A DNA stretch of 64,000 nt from contig NZ_VSIY01000003.1 in assembly GCF_008086115.1 (NCBI RefSeq), forward strand, positions 124,001 through 188,000, read 5' to 3'. Made by a program: the position numbers and the translations under genes. Every line of letters starts with the position of its first letter. Positions within the stretch are counted from its first letter, which is position 1. The notes under the pieces are model-generated. The model was not told the origin of the DNA, ran no database searches, and saw nothing but the letters and a program-made list of their open reading frames with translations. Of the stretch, positions 34,651 to 42,041 are shown one piece after another. This DNA is from Maritimibacter fusiformis (GTDB taxonomy: Bacteria; Pseudomonadota; Alphaproteobacteria; Rhodobacterales; Rhodobacteraceae).

Positions 34651-35990
34651 AGCGTTCGCAGGGTCGGGTTCATCGCCTTCAGCGCCGGTTCCACCATCAG
34701 GTCGGTGAGCGCCCAGACCAGCGCATCCAGCCGGTCGGGGCTGCCCGATCCCTGGTAGCCCATGGTCGACATGCGGCACATCTGGTCCTCGAGATCGCCA
34801 AGCCCGCGCAGATGCGCGACGCGGCCCTGCTCGTAAAGCGCGGCGACGGGTTCGGCGCGCAGGGTCTTCCCCCGGGTGGCGCGCACGGCGCGAAACGGCA
34901 CCATCGGGTCGATCTGGCGCAGCACGGTTTCCACGAGGTCGCCGCCCTGGTTGACCTCGGCCACCACCCGGTCGGCACCGTGGCGCGCCCGCGCGGCCAG
35001 GGCGGCGCGCGCCCAGTCGGTGGGGCTGGCCGCCGAGAGGCTGGCATCCTCGATCACCACCGCGCGCCAGTCCGCGGGCGGGCCGTCGGTGATGGCGCCC
35101 ACCACCACGATGCCGCAATCGTCCGACCCCGCGTGGCCCGTCACCGGCGGGTCGACCGCGACGACGATTCGCGAAAAGGCGGGCGGCGTGTCGATCCGCG
35201 CCGATTCGAGCGCCGCCGAGGTCCACATCGCCCCCTCGACATCGTCGAGCAGCACCCCGTCCAGTTCCTGCCGCCCCTGCCGAGTGCCGCCGTAGCGGGC
35301 ATAGACCTCGTCGAGAAAGCTCTTGGCCAGATAGGCCCGATTCGCCAGCGTCGGCGCGTGGGTGGTCACGCTGGTCGGGTTGGCGAGGATGGCCTTGAGC
35401 ACGCCGACGTTGCGCGGCGTGGTGGTGACCACCTGGCGCGGATGCTCGCCCAGGCGCAGGCCGAATTGCAGCATGTCCCAGGCGGCTTCGGCGCGTTTCC
35501 ACTTGGCCAGTTCATCGACCCAGGCGGCATCGAACTGCGGGCCGCGCAGGGCCTCGGGCTCATGCGCCGAAAACGCCTGCGCCACCGCGCCGTTGGGCCA
35601 GACCAGACGGCGGCGGGTGGCCTCCCAGACCGGGCGGCGGTCGGGGGGCGAGACGGCGAGCAGACCCGATTCACCGAACACCATCACCTCGCGCACCTGG
35701 TCCAGCGTTTCGCCCACCAGCGCGACGCGGGCCGAGCGGCCGGGCGCGCCGGGGGTCGCCCCCTCGACCTCGGCGCGCACCCATTCGGCCCCGGCGCGGG
35801 TTTTCCCCGCGCCGCGCCCGCCCAGGATGACCCATGTGCGCCAGTCGCCATCGGGCGGCAACTGGTGCGGCAAGGCCCAGAAGTCGAAGAGATAAGGCAG
35901 CGCCCGCAACGCGTTGTCACTCAGCCCCGCCAGGAAGCGCGTCTGCGTCTCGCGCGGCGCCGAGGCAAGCCAGGCGGAGTTCAATTTCAT
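34644..35990 (-). CDS. GTA terminase large subunit (RcGTA g2 homologue)
   Basis: A 448-residue packaging ATPase/nuclease. Walker A is GGRGAGKTRAG (about 56-66), Walker B lies in FDAAWVDELAKW (about 136-147), the coupling motif in VVTTTPRN. The RNase H-like nuclease has VVAVDPPVTG and a second acid in VVAEVNQGGD. In GTA it packages host DNA by headful. I choose the ATG at 35990 (MKLNSAWLA) because homologues begin near WLAS; an ATG at 36056 would add 22 Ser/Thr-rich residues. Either way the start lies inside the TerS gene, so the two are coupled. Confidence 0.92.
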   Translation of the reverse strand: MKLNSAWLASAPRETQTRFLAGLSDNALRALPYLFDFWALPHQLPPDGDWRTWVILGGRGAGKTRAGAEWVRAEVEGATPGAPGRSARVALVGETLDQVREVMVFGESGLLAVSPPDRRPVWEATRRRLVWPNGAVAQAFSAHEPEALRGPQFDAAWVDELAKWKRAEAAWDMLQFGLRLGEHPRQVVTTTPRNVGVLKAILANPTSVTTHAPTLANRAYLAKSFLDEVYARYGGTRQGRQELDGVLLDDVEGAMWTSAALESARIDTPPAFSRIVVAVDPPVTGHAGSDDCGIVVVGAITDGPPADWRAVVIEDASLSAASPTDWARAALAARARHGADRVVAEVNQGGDLVETVLRQIDPMVPFRAVRATRGKTLRAEPVAALYEQGRVAHLRGLGDLEDQMCRMSTMGYQGSGSPDRLDALVWALTDLMVEPALKAMNPTLRTLG

Positions 35991-36267
35991 CGCGGGCGCG
36001 GTCGAGGTCGAGCTCGATTCCCGCAGGGGAACCACCGTGTTTGCGTTCGAGGTCATGAAGCGTCTGCCTTTCCTTGAGAACCATCAGCACCGCCTTGTTG
36101 AGGTCGGGCACCGATTTCTGCGCGCCCGTGAGCGCATCGAGATGCTCGTGTCTGAGCGCCTCGGCGAGGGTGTCGAGCACCTCGACCAGGCGCTGAAACG
36201 TGTTCATCGCGGCCGCCAGAAACGTGTCCTGAACGGCCTCCTTCCCGTTGGTGATGTCGTTGGTCAT
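35917..36267 (-). CDS. GTA small terminase-like protein (RcGTA g1 homologue)
   Basis: A 116-residue, mostly helical acidic protein, MTNDITNGKEAVQDTFLAAAMNTFQRLVEVLDTLAEAL, ending in a Gly/Ala/Asp-rich tail. It matches the first RcGTA gene, shown to act as the small terminase with little sequence specificity, which explains random packaging. Its start has no Shine-Dalgarno at normal distance (nearest GGAGG is about 27 bases upstream). Instead it overlaps the stop of a 27-codon open frame by ATGA, so its translation likely depends on that leader frame. Confidence 0.85.
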   Translation of the reverse strand: MTNDITNGKEAVQDTFLAAAMNTFQRLVEVLDTLAEALRHEHLDALTGAQKSVPDLNKAVLMVLKERQTLHDLERKHGGSPAGIELDLDRARDEIELRLACLGAARDADALPGGAE

Positions 36268-36347
36268 TGCCAGCGTTTGCCTTTCTTGCCAGCTCCTCCG
36301 AGCAACAAAAAAACCGGCGCCGGGCGCGTGGCCCGGGCCGGTTGCAT
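36264..36347 (-). CDS. 27-residue leader open frame ahead of the GTA cluster
   Basis: The ATG at 36347-36345 follows AGGAG by two bases (short but usable spacing), and the TGA overlaps the TerS start as ATGA. The product would begin MQPARATRPAPVF and end GKKGKRWQ, with a hydrophobic middle and a basic tail. Codons 3-11 encode a terminator hairpin and codons 12-14 its T-run. This fits a leader peptide whose translation decides whether the hairpin forms, or a small real GTA protein. Conservation has not been tested. Confidence 0.5.
   Translation of the reverse strand: MQPARATRPAPVFLLLGGAGKKGKRWQ
36307..36341 (-). terminator. Terminator-like hairpin inside the GTA leader (candidate attenuator)
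   Basis: On the minus strand a ten-base-pair stem with one bulged C (36341-36332 with 36324-36314) closes a seven-base loop and is followed at once by seven T (36313-36307). It is a textbook intrinsic terminator, placed between the predicted GTA promoter and the first GTA gene. No minus-strand gene lies between 36348 and 40025 that it could serve. Confidence 0.75.
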
Positions 36348-36366
36348 GTCTCCTAGCTTGGCGTTG

Positions 36367-36395
36367 ACACTACCCGAAAGCGTGCGCAATGTCAA
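36367..36395 (-). promoter_or_regulatory. Predicted promoter of the GTA gene cluster
   Basis: On the minus strand: a perfect TTGACA (36395-36390), a 17-base spacer and TAGTGT (36372-36367), with a start near 36360. The -35 box has a mirror TTGACA on the plus strand at 36364-36369, so the pair forms an inverted repeat spaced by 20 bases that could bind a dimeric activator or repressor. In R. capsulatus the direct activator of this promoter is GafA; its site cannot be recognised here. Confidence 0.6.
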
Positions 36396-36659
36396 GATTA
36401 CCCGCTTGGGTTGCGCGCGCCCGATTTGCACTTTATCAACATTTGCCGAGTCGCGAGCTAGCCGCCACCGGGCCCGGGACAGGGCAAATCTAGTGGCTGG
36501 CGGGCCGGCATGGGCAAGATCGTGCCATGATCGGACAGAACCCGCCCACGACGCGGAAAAGCAATGGCTTTTCCTTCCCTTGTCAGGTTTCCTGCGTTAG
36601 GTTCACCGGCGCACCGGGGGGGACACCGGCGCGCCGAAGCAGCATGGTCCGTTGTATTT
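36396..36659. other. Divergent control region between GTA and the PilM/PilP-like gene
   Basis: 264 bases without a gene. It holds the upstream side of the GTA promoter and the start region of the plus-strand gene. I see AT-rich spots (TTTATCAAC near 36432, GTATTTATG at the start) but no convincing -35/-10 pair for the plus strand, nor a repeated operator motif. Confidence 0.4.
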
Positions 36660-39600
36660 ATGAAACCGAATTTCGCGCTCGATCTCAGCCATGACGGCAT
36701 CAGCCTGCTACATCGTGGCATTTCGGGCTGGTCGCTGGTGGGCGAAGTGGCGCTTGACGATCCGCTCATGGGCAGCCACCTGGCCGAGCTGCGCCGCACC
36801 GCCGCCGAGCTGGAAAGCGGCGGCGTCACCACCAAGCTGATCATTCCCAACAGCCAGTTGCTCTATGTCACGCTCGAGGCGCCGGGGCCGGACGACATCT
36901 CGCGCGAGGTGCAGATCCGCGCCGCACTCGAGGGGCTGACGCCCTACGAGGTCGGCGACCTGGTGTTCGACTGGCGCGCCGAGGGCGAGCGCGCGCGCGT
37001 CGCGGTGCTGGCGCGCGAAACCATGGACGAGGCCGAGAATTTCGCGGTCGAACACCGCTTCAACCCGGTCAGTTTCGTGGCCCGGCCCGACAGCGGCGAT
37101 TTCTCGGGAGAGCCGTTCTTCGGCAAGACCCGGGCGGCCACGCGCATCCTGCCGCCGGGCGAGCGGCTGGTGCCCGACACCAGCCCGGTGCCGCGCCGGC
37201 CCCGCGCGATGCCTTTGTCGGCCGAAACCCGGGTCGAGGACGATGCACCGCCCGCGCCGCAGGCGGCGCCGTCCCCCGCGCCGCAACCGGCATCCGAACC
37301 GGTGCAGAGCTGGAAGCGGGAACTGCCCGATCCCTTCGCCGGGTTCGACGATGACGACGAGCCGACGCCCGCGCAGGACAGCCCGCCCGAGGCCGATCGT
37401 GACACCGCACCGGAGCCGGACGAGCCCCCGGCGCCGGACCCCGCGCCCGAGGCGCCCGCTGCCACACCGACGCCGAGCCGCAAGACACGCGCCGTGCCGC
37501 GCCGGCCGAAGGCGTCGGAGCGCGGCGAAAAGGGGGTGACCCCGGTGCTGGCCCCGTTCCCGCCGACGCCGGACGAGGTCGACGAACGGCCCCGCGCCGC
37601 CCCCGTCGAGACCCCGGACGACACGCCGGCAGGCGCCAAACCGTCGACCCGCGCGGGCGGCCGGGGCGAGACCGGCACGACCGACCGGGCACCCGAACCG
37701 AAGGAACAGCCCCGCCGCACCGCGCCTGCGGGGCCGGTGCCGTGGTCCGGGCAGGAGACGCCCGCGCCGCGCGAACCCGTCGCGCCACCGCCGCTGCCCC
37801 TGCCGGACCGCGATGCCGACGCCGACACCGCCAAGCCCGTGGCGCGGCCGCCGCTGCCGTTCCACACCCGCCGCGACCCGGCGGCCGCGGAGGCGGGGCC
37901 GGATGCAGCGCCCCGGCCGATCGACTTCGGCCCGCGCTCGAACGGTGCGACGAAATCGGCGGCCTCGGATGGCTGGCCGATGGCACCCCGGGCCGACCGC
38001 GCGACCGAGAGCGGGCCGCAGGGCGACGCGCCGCGCCGGGTCGATCTGCCGGACACGCCGCCGCCGAAGCTCGACTCGCTGCGCGCCGGGATGGCCGATG
38101 CGCTGACCAAACCGCTGCCGACCCCGGACAAGCCGTTCGGCAAGACGCGCTCGGGCGGACTGCGCGGCCTTGGTGGGGCGTTCGGCAAGCTCAGGCGCCG
38201 GGGCAAGTCTGACGGCGACAGCGCCGCGGATGCCGGTGGCAAGACGGACGACAAAGCGCACGACAAGGCGCCGGCGAAAGAGACCCGGACGCCTGCCGCC
38301 AAACCGACACCGGCACCGACGCCCGCGACACCCCCGACGCCGACCCCGGCTGCGGCGGCGACCGCACCCGCACCCGAGGTGAAATCCGCGCCGCCCGGCA
38401 AACCCGCCGCCACCACCAAACCCGCGGCCACGATCAAACCCGCCGCCGTGGAAAAGCCGCGCAGCGAAGCCGAGGCGATGACCGTGTTCGGCGCGCGCAG
38501 GTCCAAGGATCTCGAGCGCAGGCCGCGCTATCTCGGGGTGATCCTGACGCTGGGGCTGATCCTGGTGATGGCGATCATCGCGCTGTGGTCGACCGTGTTC
38601 GACCCCGGCGAGGACGTGACGCTGTTCAACCCCGGCTCGGACGTCGAGGTCGTGCCCGGCACCGGACCGACCGCCGAGGCGCCGCCCGCCGGCGGCGAGA
38701 CCGGCACCGAAGGCAGCGACGGCAACCCCGAGACGGTGCCCTCGCCGACCGATCCGCCCGCGCCCGAAACCCAGCCGGCAAGCTCGGCGCCGCCGGTGGT
38801 CGACCCGGCGGCGATCGAAACCGCGGTGACCGAAGCCCAGCCGCCCGCGGCGCCCGTCACCGGCGAGGTTCTCAGCCCCGAGGCCGCCGAGGCGCGCTAT
38901 GCCGCGACCGGCATCTGGCAGCGCGCGCCCGAACCGATGGCCGACCCGTCCGGCGCGCGCATCGACGTGCCCGACCCGGCCGCGCTCGATCCGATCGCCG
39001 CGGTGCAGGAGGTGCCCGCCCTGCCCGCCGCGGGGGCCGCCGGCGAAGAGACCCTGCCGCCCAACACGATGGCGCCGCCACCGCCGGGCACCAGTTTCAC
39101 GCTGAACGAGGCCGGGCTGGTGGTCGCCACGCCCGAGGGCACCGTGGCGCCCAGCGGCATCCTGGTCTATGCCGGACGCCCGGCGGTTCTGCCGCCCGCG
39201 CGCCCGCCCGAGGCCGGCGCGCCGCGCGCCGAGGGGGTGCCGCGGGTCAAGCCGGTGCCGCGCCCGGCCAACCTGACGATCCCGACCGACCCCGCCCTGC
39301 CCGATCCGCCGGTGCCGGCGGCAACCGCGCCGGAAACGCCGGCGACACCCGATGCGCCGGACGCGCCGGATGCGCCGCCCGAGACCCCGCAATCGCCGGA
39401 AGCCGCCGCGCCCGAGGACGGCGCGGCGCTGGACCTGCCGGGGACCGAACCGGATGCGCCCGGCGCAGAACCCGACGCGCCGGATACCGAGCTTGCGGTG
39501 ATCACGCCGCGCGCCCGGCCCGAGGATCTGGTGGTCGCGACCTCGAACGCGCCCGACGGCGGGCTGATCGACGCCGCGGTCGACGATGTGATCGACGCGG

Positions 39601-40016
39601 CCTTCGCGGATGCCTCCGAGCTTGCGGTGGCGCGCTCGATCCCGCCGCAGCACCGGCCCGACAATTTCGCCGCCATCGTCGACAGCGTGCGCGAGGCGAT
39701 GTCGGACGGCTCGCGCGTGGCCGCAGCGCCCGCCGCACCGGCCGCCACCGCCGCGCCGGTGATCCCGGCCAGCGCCAACGTGGCGGCGCGCGCGACGGTG
39801 GAAAACGCGCTGAACCTGCGTGCCGTCAACCTGATCGGCATCTACGGCGGGTCGAACTCGCGCCGCGCCCTGGTCCGGCTGGAAAACGGCCGCTACGTCA
39901 AGGTCAAGGTCGGCGACCGGTTGGACGGCGGCCAGGTGACCTCGATCACCGCCTCGCAACTGACCTATCAGAAGGGCCGCAAGGTCTATGCGCTCGAGGT
40001 TCTGCCGCTCGGCTGA
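36660..40016 (+). CDS. Large Pro/Ala-rich membrane protein with PilM/GspL-like N-terminus and PilP/GspC-like C-terminus
   Basis: An 1118-residue protein. Residues about 1-150 look like the actin-like domain of PilM/GspL (FALDLSHDGISLLHR, IPNSQLLYVTLEAP, IRAALEGLTPYEV). About 170-610 is a disordered Pro/Ala/Glu/Arg linker. One membrane helix lies near 620-645 (YLGVILTLGLILVMAIIALW). About 650-1045 is a second, acidic Pro/Ala linker outside the membrane. The last 70 residues (LRAVNLIGIYGG, RRALVRLENGRYVKVKVGD) resemble the PilP/GspC homology region. I infer a bridge across the inner membrane. Such proteins are often mislabelled translation initiation factor 2. Start: ATG at 36660 begins the conserved part; no strong ribosome site. 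Confidence 0.75.
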   Translation: MKPNFALDLSHDGISLLHRGISGWSLVGEVALDDPLMGSHLAELRRTAAELESGGVTTKLIIPNSQLLYVTLEAPGPDDISREVQIRAALEGLTPYEVGDLVFDWRAEGERARVAVLARETMDEAENFAVEHRFNPVSFVARPDSGDFSGEPFFGKTRAATRILPPGERLVPDTSPVPRRPRAMPLSAETRVEDDAPPAPQAAPSPAPQPASEPVQSWKRELPDPFAGFDDDDEPTPAQDSPPEADRDTAPEPDEPPAPDPAPEAPAATPTPSRKTRAVPRRPKASERGEKGVTPVLAPFPPTPDEVDERPRAAPVETPDDTPAGAKPSTRAGGRGETGTTDRAPEPKEQPRRTAPAGPVPWSGQETPAPREPVAPPPLPLPDRDADADTAKPVARPPLPFHTRRDPAAAEAGPDAAPRPIDFGPRSNGATKSAASDGWPMAPRADRATESGPQGDAPRRVDLPDTPPPKLDSLRAGMADALTKPLPTPDKPFGKTRSGGLRGLGGAFGKLRRRGKSDGDSAADAGGKTDDKAHDKAPAKETRTPAAKPTPAPTPATPPTPTPAAAATAPAPEVKSAPPGKPAATTKPAATIKPAAVEKPRSEAEAMTVFGARRSKDLERRPRYLGVILTLGLILVMAIIALWSTVFDPGEDVTLFNPGSDVEVVPGTGPTAEAPPAGGETGTEGSDGNPETVPSPTDPPAPETQPASSAPPVVDPAAIETAVTEAQPPAAPVTGEVLSPEAAEARYAATGIWQRAPEPMADPSGARIDVPDPAALDPIAAVQEVPALPAAGAAGEETLPPNTMAPPPPGTSFTLNEAGLVVATPEGTVAPSGILVYAGRPAVLPPARPPEAGAPRAEGVPRVKPVPRPANLTIPTDPALPDPPVPAATAPETPATPDAPDAPDAPPETPQSPEAAAPEDGAALDLPGTEPDAPGAEPDAPDTELAVITPRARPEDLVVATSNAPDGGLIDAAVDDVIDAAFADASELAVARSIPPQHRPDNFAAIVDSVREAMSDGSRVAAAPAAPAATAAPVIPASANVAARATVENALNLRAVNLIGIYGGSNSRRALVRLENGRYVKVKVGDRLDGGQVTSITASQLTYQKGRKVYALEVLPLG

Positions 40017-40025
40017 ACCGGGGCT

Positions 40026-40595
40026 TCAGCCCGGCACGCGCGCCCTCAGCACCGCCTCGACCTCGTCCCACCTGACGAATCCGTCGTTGTCGAGGTCCAT
40101 CCCCATCATCAACTCGCCCTCCTCGCCCGGCGGGCCGATCTCGGGCACCGGGTGCATGGCGACGGCGAGCGCGTGGATCTCGCCCATCGTCAGCAGATTG
40201 TCGCCGTTCACATCCGCCTCGGCCCATTCACGGTCGAGGATGGCGTATTCGCGTTCGCCCAGGGTGCCGCCCCAGGCGATCTCGGCATGGGCGTTGAACT
40301 CGCCCCGGTCGACCTCGCCATCGCCATCCAGATCGTATTGCGTATAGGCCAGGAACACCCGCGCGCGGTCGGCGGCGGCGCGGATGGCCAACGTCGATCC
40401 GGGGCCGATCAACGGGATCGCGCCGCCGCCGGCGAGCCGGTCGTAGGTCGTCCCGAACCGCTCGATCACCGCCTCGCCGCGCAGTTTCAATTCCAGTTCC
40501 AGCGCAAGCGGCAGCGGCACGCTGGCCGGATCGCGCGCATCCTGCGAATACGCCGGGGCGGCGGTGGCCAGAAGCAGGAACAGCGCCGCCCTCAT
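40026..40595 (-). CDS. Exported EF-hand calcium-binding protein
   Basis: A 189-residue protein with a signal peptide (MRAALFLLLATAAPAYSQ). Three EF-hand loops: DLDGDGEVDRGEF (about 98-110), DVNGDNLLTMGEI (about 138-150) and DLDNDGFVRWDEV (about 170-182), each with the Asp/Asn ligands at positions 1, 3, 5 and Glu at 12. It should bind calcium in the periplasm. Its ATG overlaps the stop of the K+ channel gene (ATGA), implying one mRNA and possibly one function. Stop lies ten bases from the convergent PilM/PilP-like gene. Confidence 0.88.
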   Translation of the reverse strand: MRAALFLLLATAAPAYSQDARDPASVPLPLALELELKLRGEAVIERFGTTYDRLAGGGAIPLIGPGSTLAIRAAADRARVFLAYTQYDLDGDGEVDRGEFNAHAEIAWGGTLGEREYAILDREWAEADVNGDNLLTMGEIHALAVAMHPVPEIGPPGEEGELMMGMDLDNDGFVRWDEVEAVLRARVPG

Positions 40596-41353
40596 GCCAC
40601 GCCCTCGGTCTCGATGCGGATGGTCTCGCCGCAATGCTTGCAATGCACCGCGTCGGGATCATGCAGTTTCAGCCCGCAGGTCGGGCAGGTGTGGCGCACC
40701 TTGGGCGGGCGGAACATCGCCGATGCCAGGCGCAGGAACAGGGTGATGCCGACGATCATCACCAGCACCGACAGCATCCGCCCGCGCGTGCCCTCCAGCG
40801 TGATGTCGCCAAAGCCGGTGGTGGTCAGCGTGGTCACGGTGAAATAGAGCGCATCGGCGTAATTCATGATCTCGGGGTTGCGCTCGTGCTGAGTGACATA
40901 GATCAGCCCGGTCATCACGAACAGGAACACCGCGAGGTTGACGCTGGCGAGGATCACGTCTTCGTGGCGGCGGAAATAGGTGAAATCCTGCCGGAGCCGG
41001 ATCGACAACTGGTAGGTGTGCAACAGCCGGAGCGTGCGCAACACGCGCAGGAAGCCGAAGCCCTCGCCGGCAATGGGTGCCAGGAAACTGACCATCGCGA
41101 TGATGTCGGCCCAGGTGGAAACCTGGGTGAAATAACGCAGGCGCCGACGCTCGACCGCGAGGCGGCTGGAGAAGTCGGCGAGGATGAGCAGGCCGAACAC
41201 GGCATCCGCAATCTCGATCGCCGGCGTGTGGTCGAGAAACGAGGTCACGATGACGAAGATGATGGTGGCCACGTCGAAGGCAAGGAGCGCATAGCGGAAA
41301 CGATACGCGCGCTTGGTGTGGCCGAGGTAGAGTTCGCGCAGGAACGCCAGCAT
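40592..41353 (-). CDS. Voltage-gated-like K+ channel with C-terminal zinc ribbon
   Basis: A 253-residue six-helix ion channel. S1 starts near 22; S4 is RVLRTLRLLHTYQLSIRLRQ with Arg every third or fourth position; the pore has FTVTTLTTTGFGDIT (about 175-190), a TxGFGD filter selective for K+. After S6 a short cytoplasmic tail bears a zinc ribbon, CPTC and CKHC (about 225-245), unusual for this family. The ATG at 41353 has GGAGG six bases upstream. It is coupled to the EF-hand gene downstream. The zinc ribbon might be a gating or assembly sensor (inference). Confidence 0.88.
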   Translation of the reverse strand: MLAFLRELYLGHTKRAYRFRYALLAFDVATIIFVIVTSFLDHTPAIEIADAVFGLLILADFSSRLAVERRRLRYFTQVSTWADIIAMVSFLAPIAGEGFGFLRVLRTLRLLHTYQLSIRLRQDFTYFRRHEDVILASVNLAVFLFVMTGLIYVTQHERNPEIMNYADALYFTVTTLTTTGFGDITLEGTRGRMLSVLVMIVGITLFLRLASAMFRPPKVRHTCPTCGLKLHDPDAVHCKHCGETIRIETEGVA

Positions 41354-41427
41354 GTCGCCTCCGGGTGGGTCGCGGCGCGAGTGGACCAGATCGGGGGCGA
41401 TTTGGCCAGAGGGTGCGGATGCTCGAT

Positions 41428-41462
41428 GGCAGGGGCCGGGGCGACACTCCCCGGCCCCTGCC
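41428..41462. terminator. 14-base-pair stem-loop between msrB and the K+ channel gene
   Basis: A perfect 14-base-pair GC stem (41428-41441 with 41449-41462) around a seven-base loop, 41 bases after the msrB stop. It lacks a U-run, so termination could be partial or factor-dependent. Confidence 0.5.
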
Positions 41463-41502
41463 CGCCCGGCGCCGGGAGGACGCGCGCGGCCGGGCGATGG
41501 GG

Positions 41503-41967
41503 TCAGGCGGCTTTGAACACCAGCGATGCCCCGTTCAGACAGTGGCGCTTGCCGGTCGGCGCGGGACCGTCGTCGAAAATGTGGCCAAGGTGGCTGCCGC
41601 AGCGCGCACAGTGGCATTCGGTGCGCGTCAGCACCAGGAACGAGCGGTCGGCACGGGTGCCGATGGCGCCTGGCAGGGAAGCGGTGAAGCTGGGCCAGCC
41701 GGTGCCGCTGTCGAACTTGGCCTCCGAGGCATAGAGCGCCAAGTCGCAGCCCCGGCAGTGATACACGCCGGCGTCATAAGTCTTGTCGAGCGGCGAGGAA
41801 AAGGCCGGTTCGGTGCCGTCCTCGCGCATCACCTCGTATTGCAGATCGGTAAGCATGGCGCGCCACTCGGCCTCGGAGCGGGTGATCTCGAAGCCCTGGG
41901 CGCGGGCGATCTGCGGGCCGAGCGCGGCGGCGGCAAACGTGGTGGTCAGAAAAGCGCGGCGGTTCAT
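41503..41967 (-). CDS. msrB: Exported peptide methionine (R)-S-oxide reductase
   Basis: A 154-residue MsrB. The start MNRRAFLTTT with a following hydrophobic stretch is a twin-arginine-type signal, so it acts in the periplasm. Zinc cysteines are CRGC (about 71-74) and CARC (about 119-122); the catalytic Cys is in RHCLNGASL (about 143). WPSF and HLGHIFDDG are family hallmarks. It repairs oxidised methionine in envelope proteins. The neighbours (fasciclin, anti-sigma, ECF sigma) suggest control by the ECF factor. Electron supply could come through CcdA-type thiol transport. Confidence 0.94.
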   Translation of the reverse strand: MNRRAFLTTTFAAAALGPQIARAQGFEITRSEAEWRAMLTDLQYEVMREDGTEPAFSSPLDKTYDAGVYHCRGCDLALYASEAKFDSGTGWPSFTASLPGAIGTRADRSFLVLTRTECHCARCGSHLGHIFDDGPAPTGKRHCLNGASLVFKAA

Positions 41968-41992
41968 GGCGGTGCTCCTTTCGGGTCTGGGT

Positions 41993-42019
41993 GGGGCCGC
42001 GCACGATCCGCGCGGCCCC
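41993..42019. terminator. Ten-base-pair stem-loop after the fasciclin gene
   Basis: GGGGCCGCGC pairs perfectly with 42010-42019 across a seven-base loop, 23 bases after the fasciclin stop and before msrB. No U-run follows. Confidence 0.45.
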
Positions 42020-42020
42020 G

Positions 42021-42040
42021 GTCGGGTCGGGTCGGGTCGG
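42021..42040. repeat. Five-base tandem repeat, four copies
   Basis: GTCGG repeated four times directly after the fasciclin stop codon. It lies outside coding sequence, so slippage would be harmless to proteins. Confidence 0.8.
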
Positions 42041-42041
42041 C

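Noticed and set aside
36364-36395. A plus-strand promoter using the mirrored TTGACA at 36364
   Set aside because: 17 bases downstream there is no acceptable -10 box and no gene starts within 270 bases; kept only as part of an inverted repeat.
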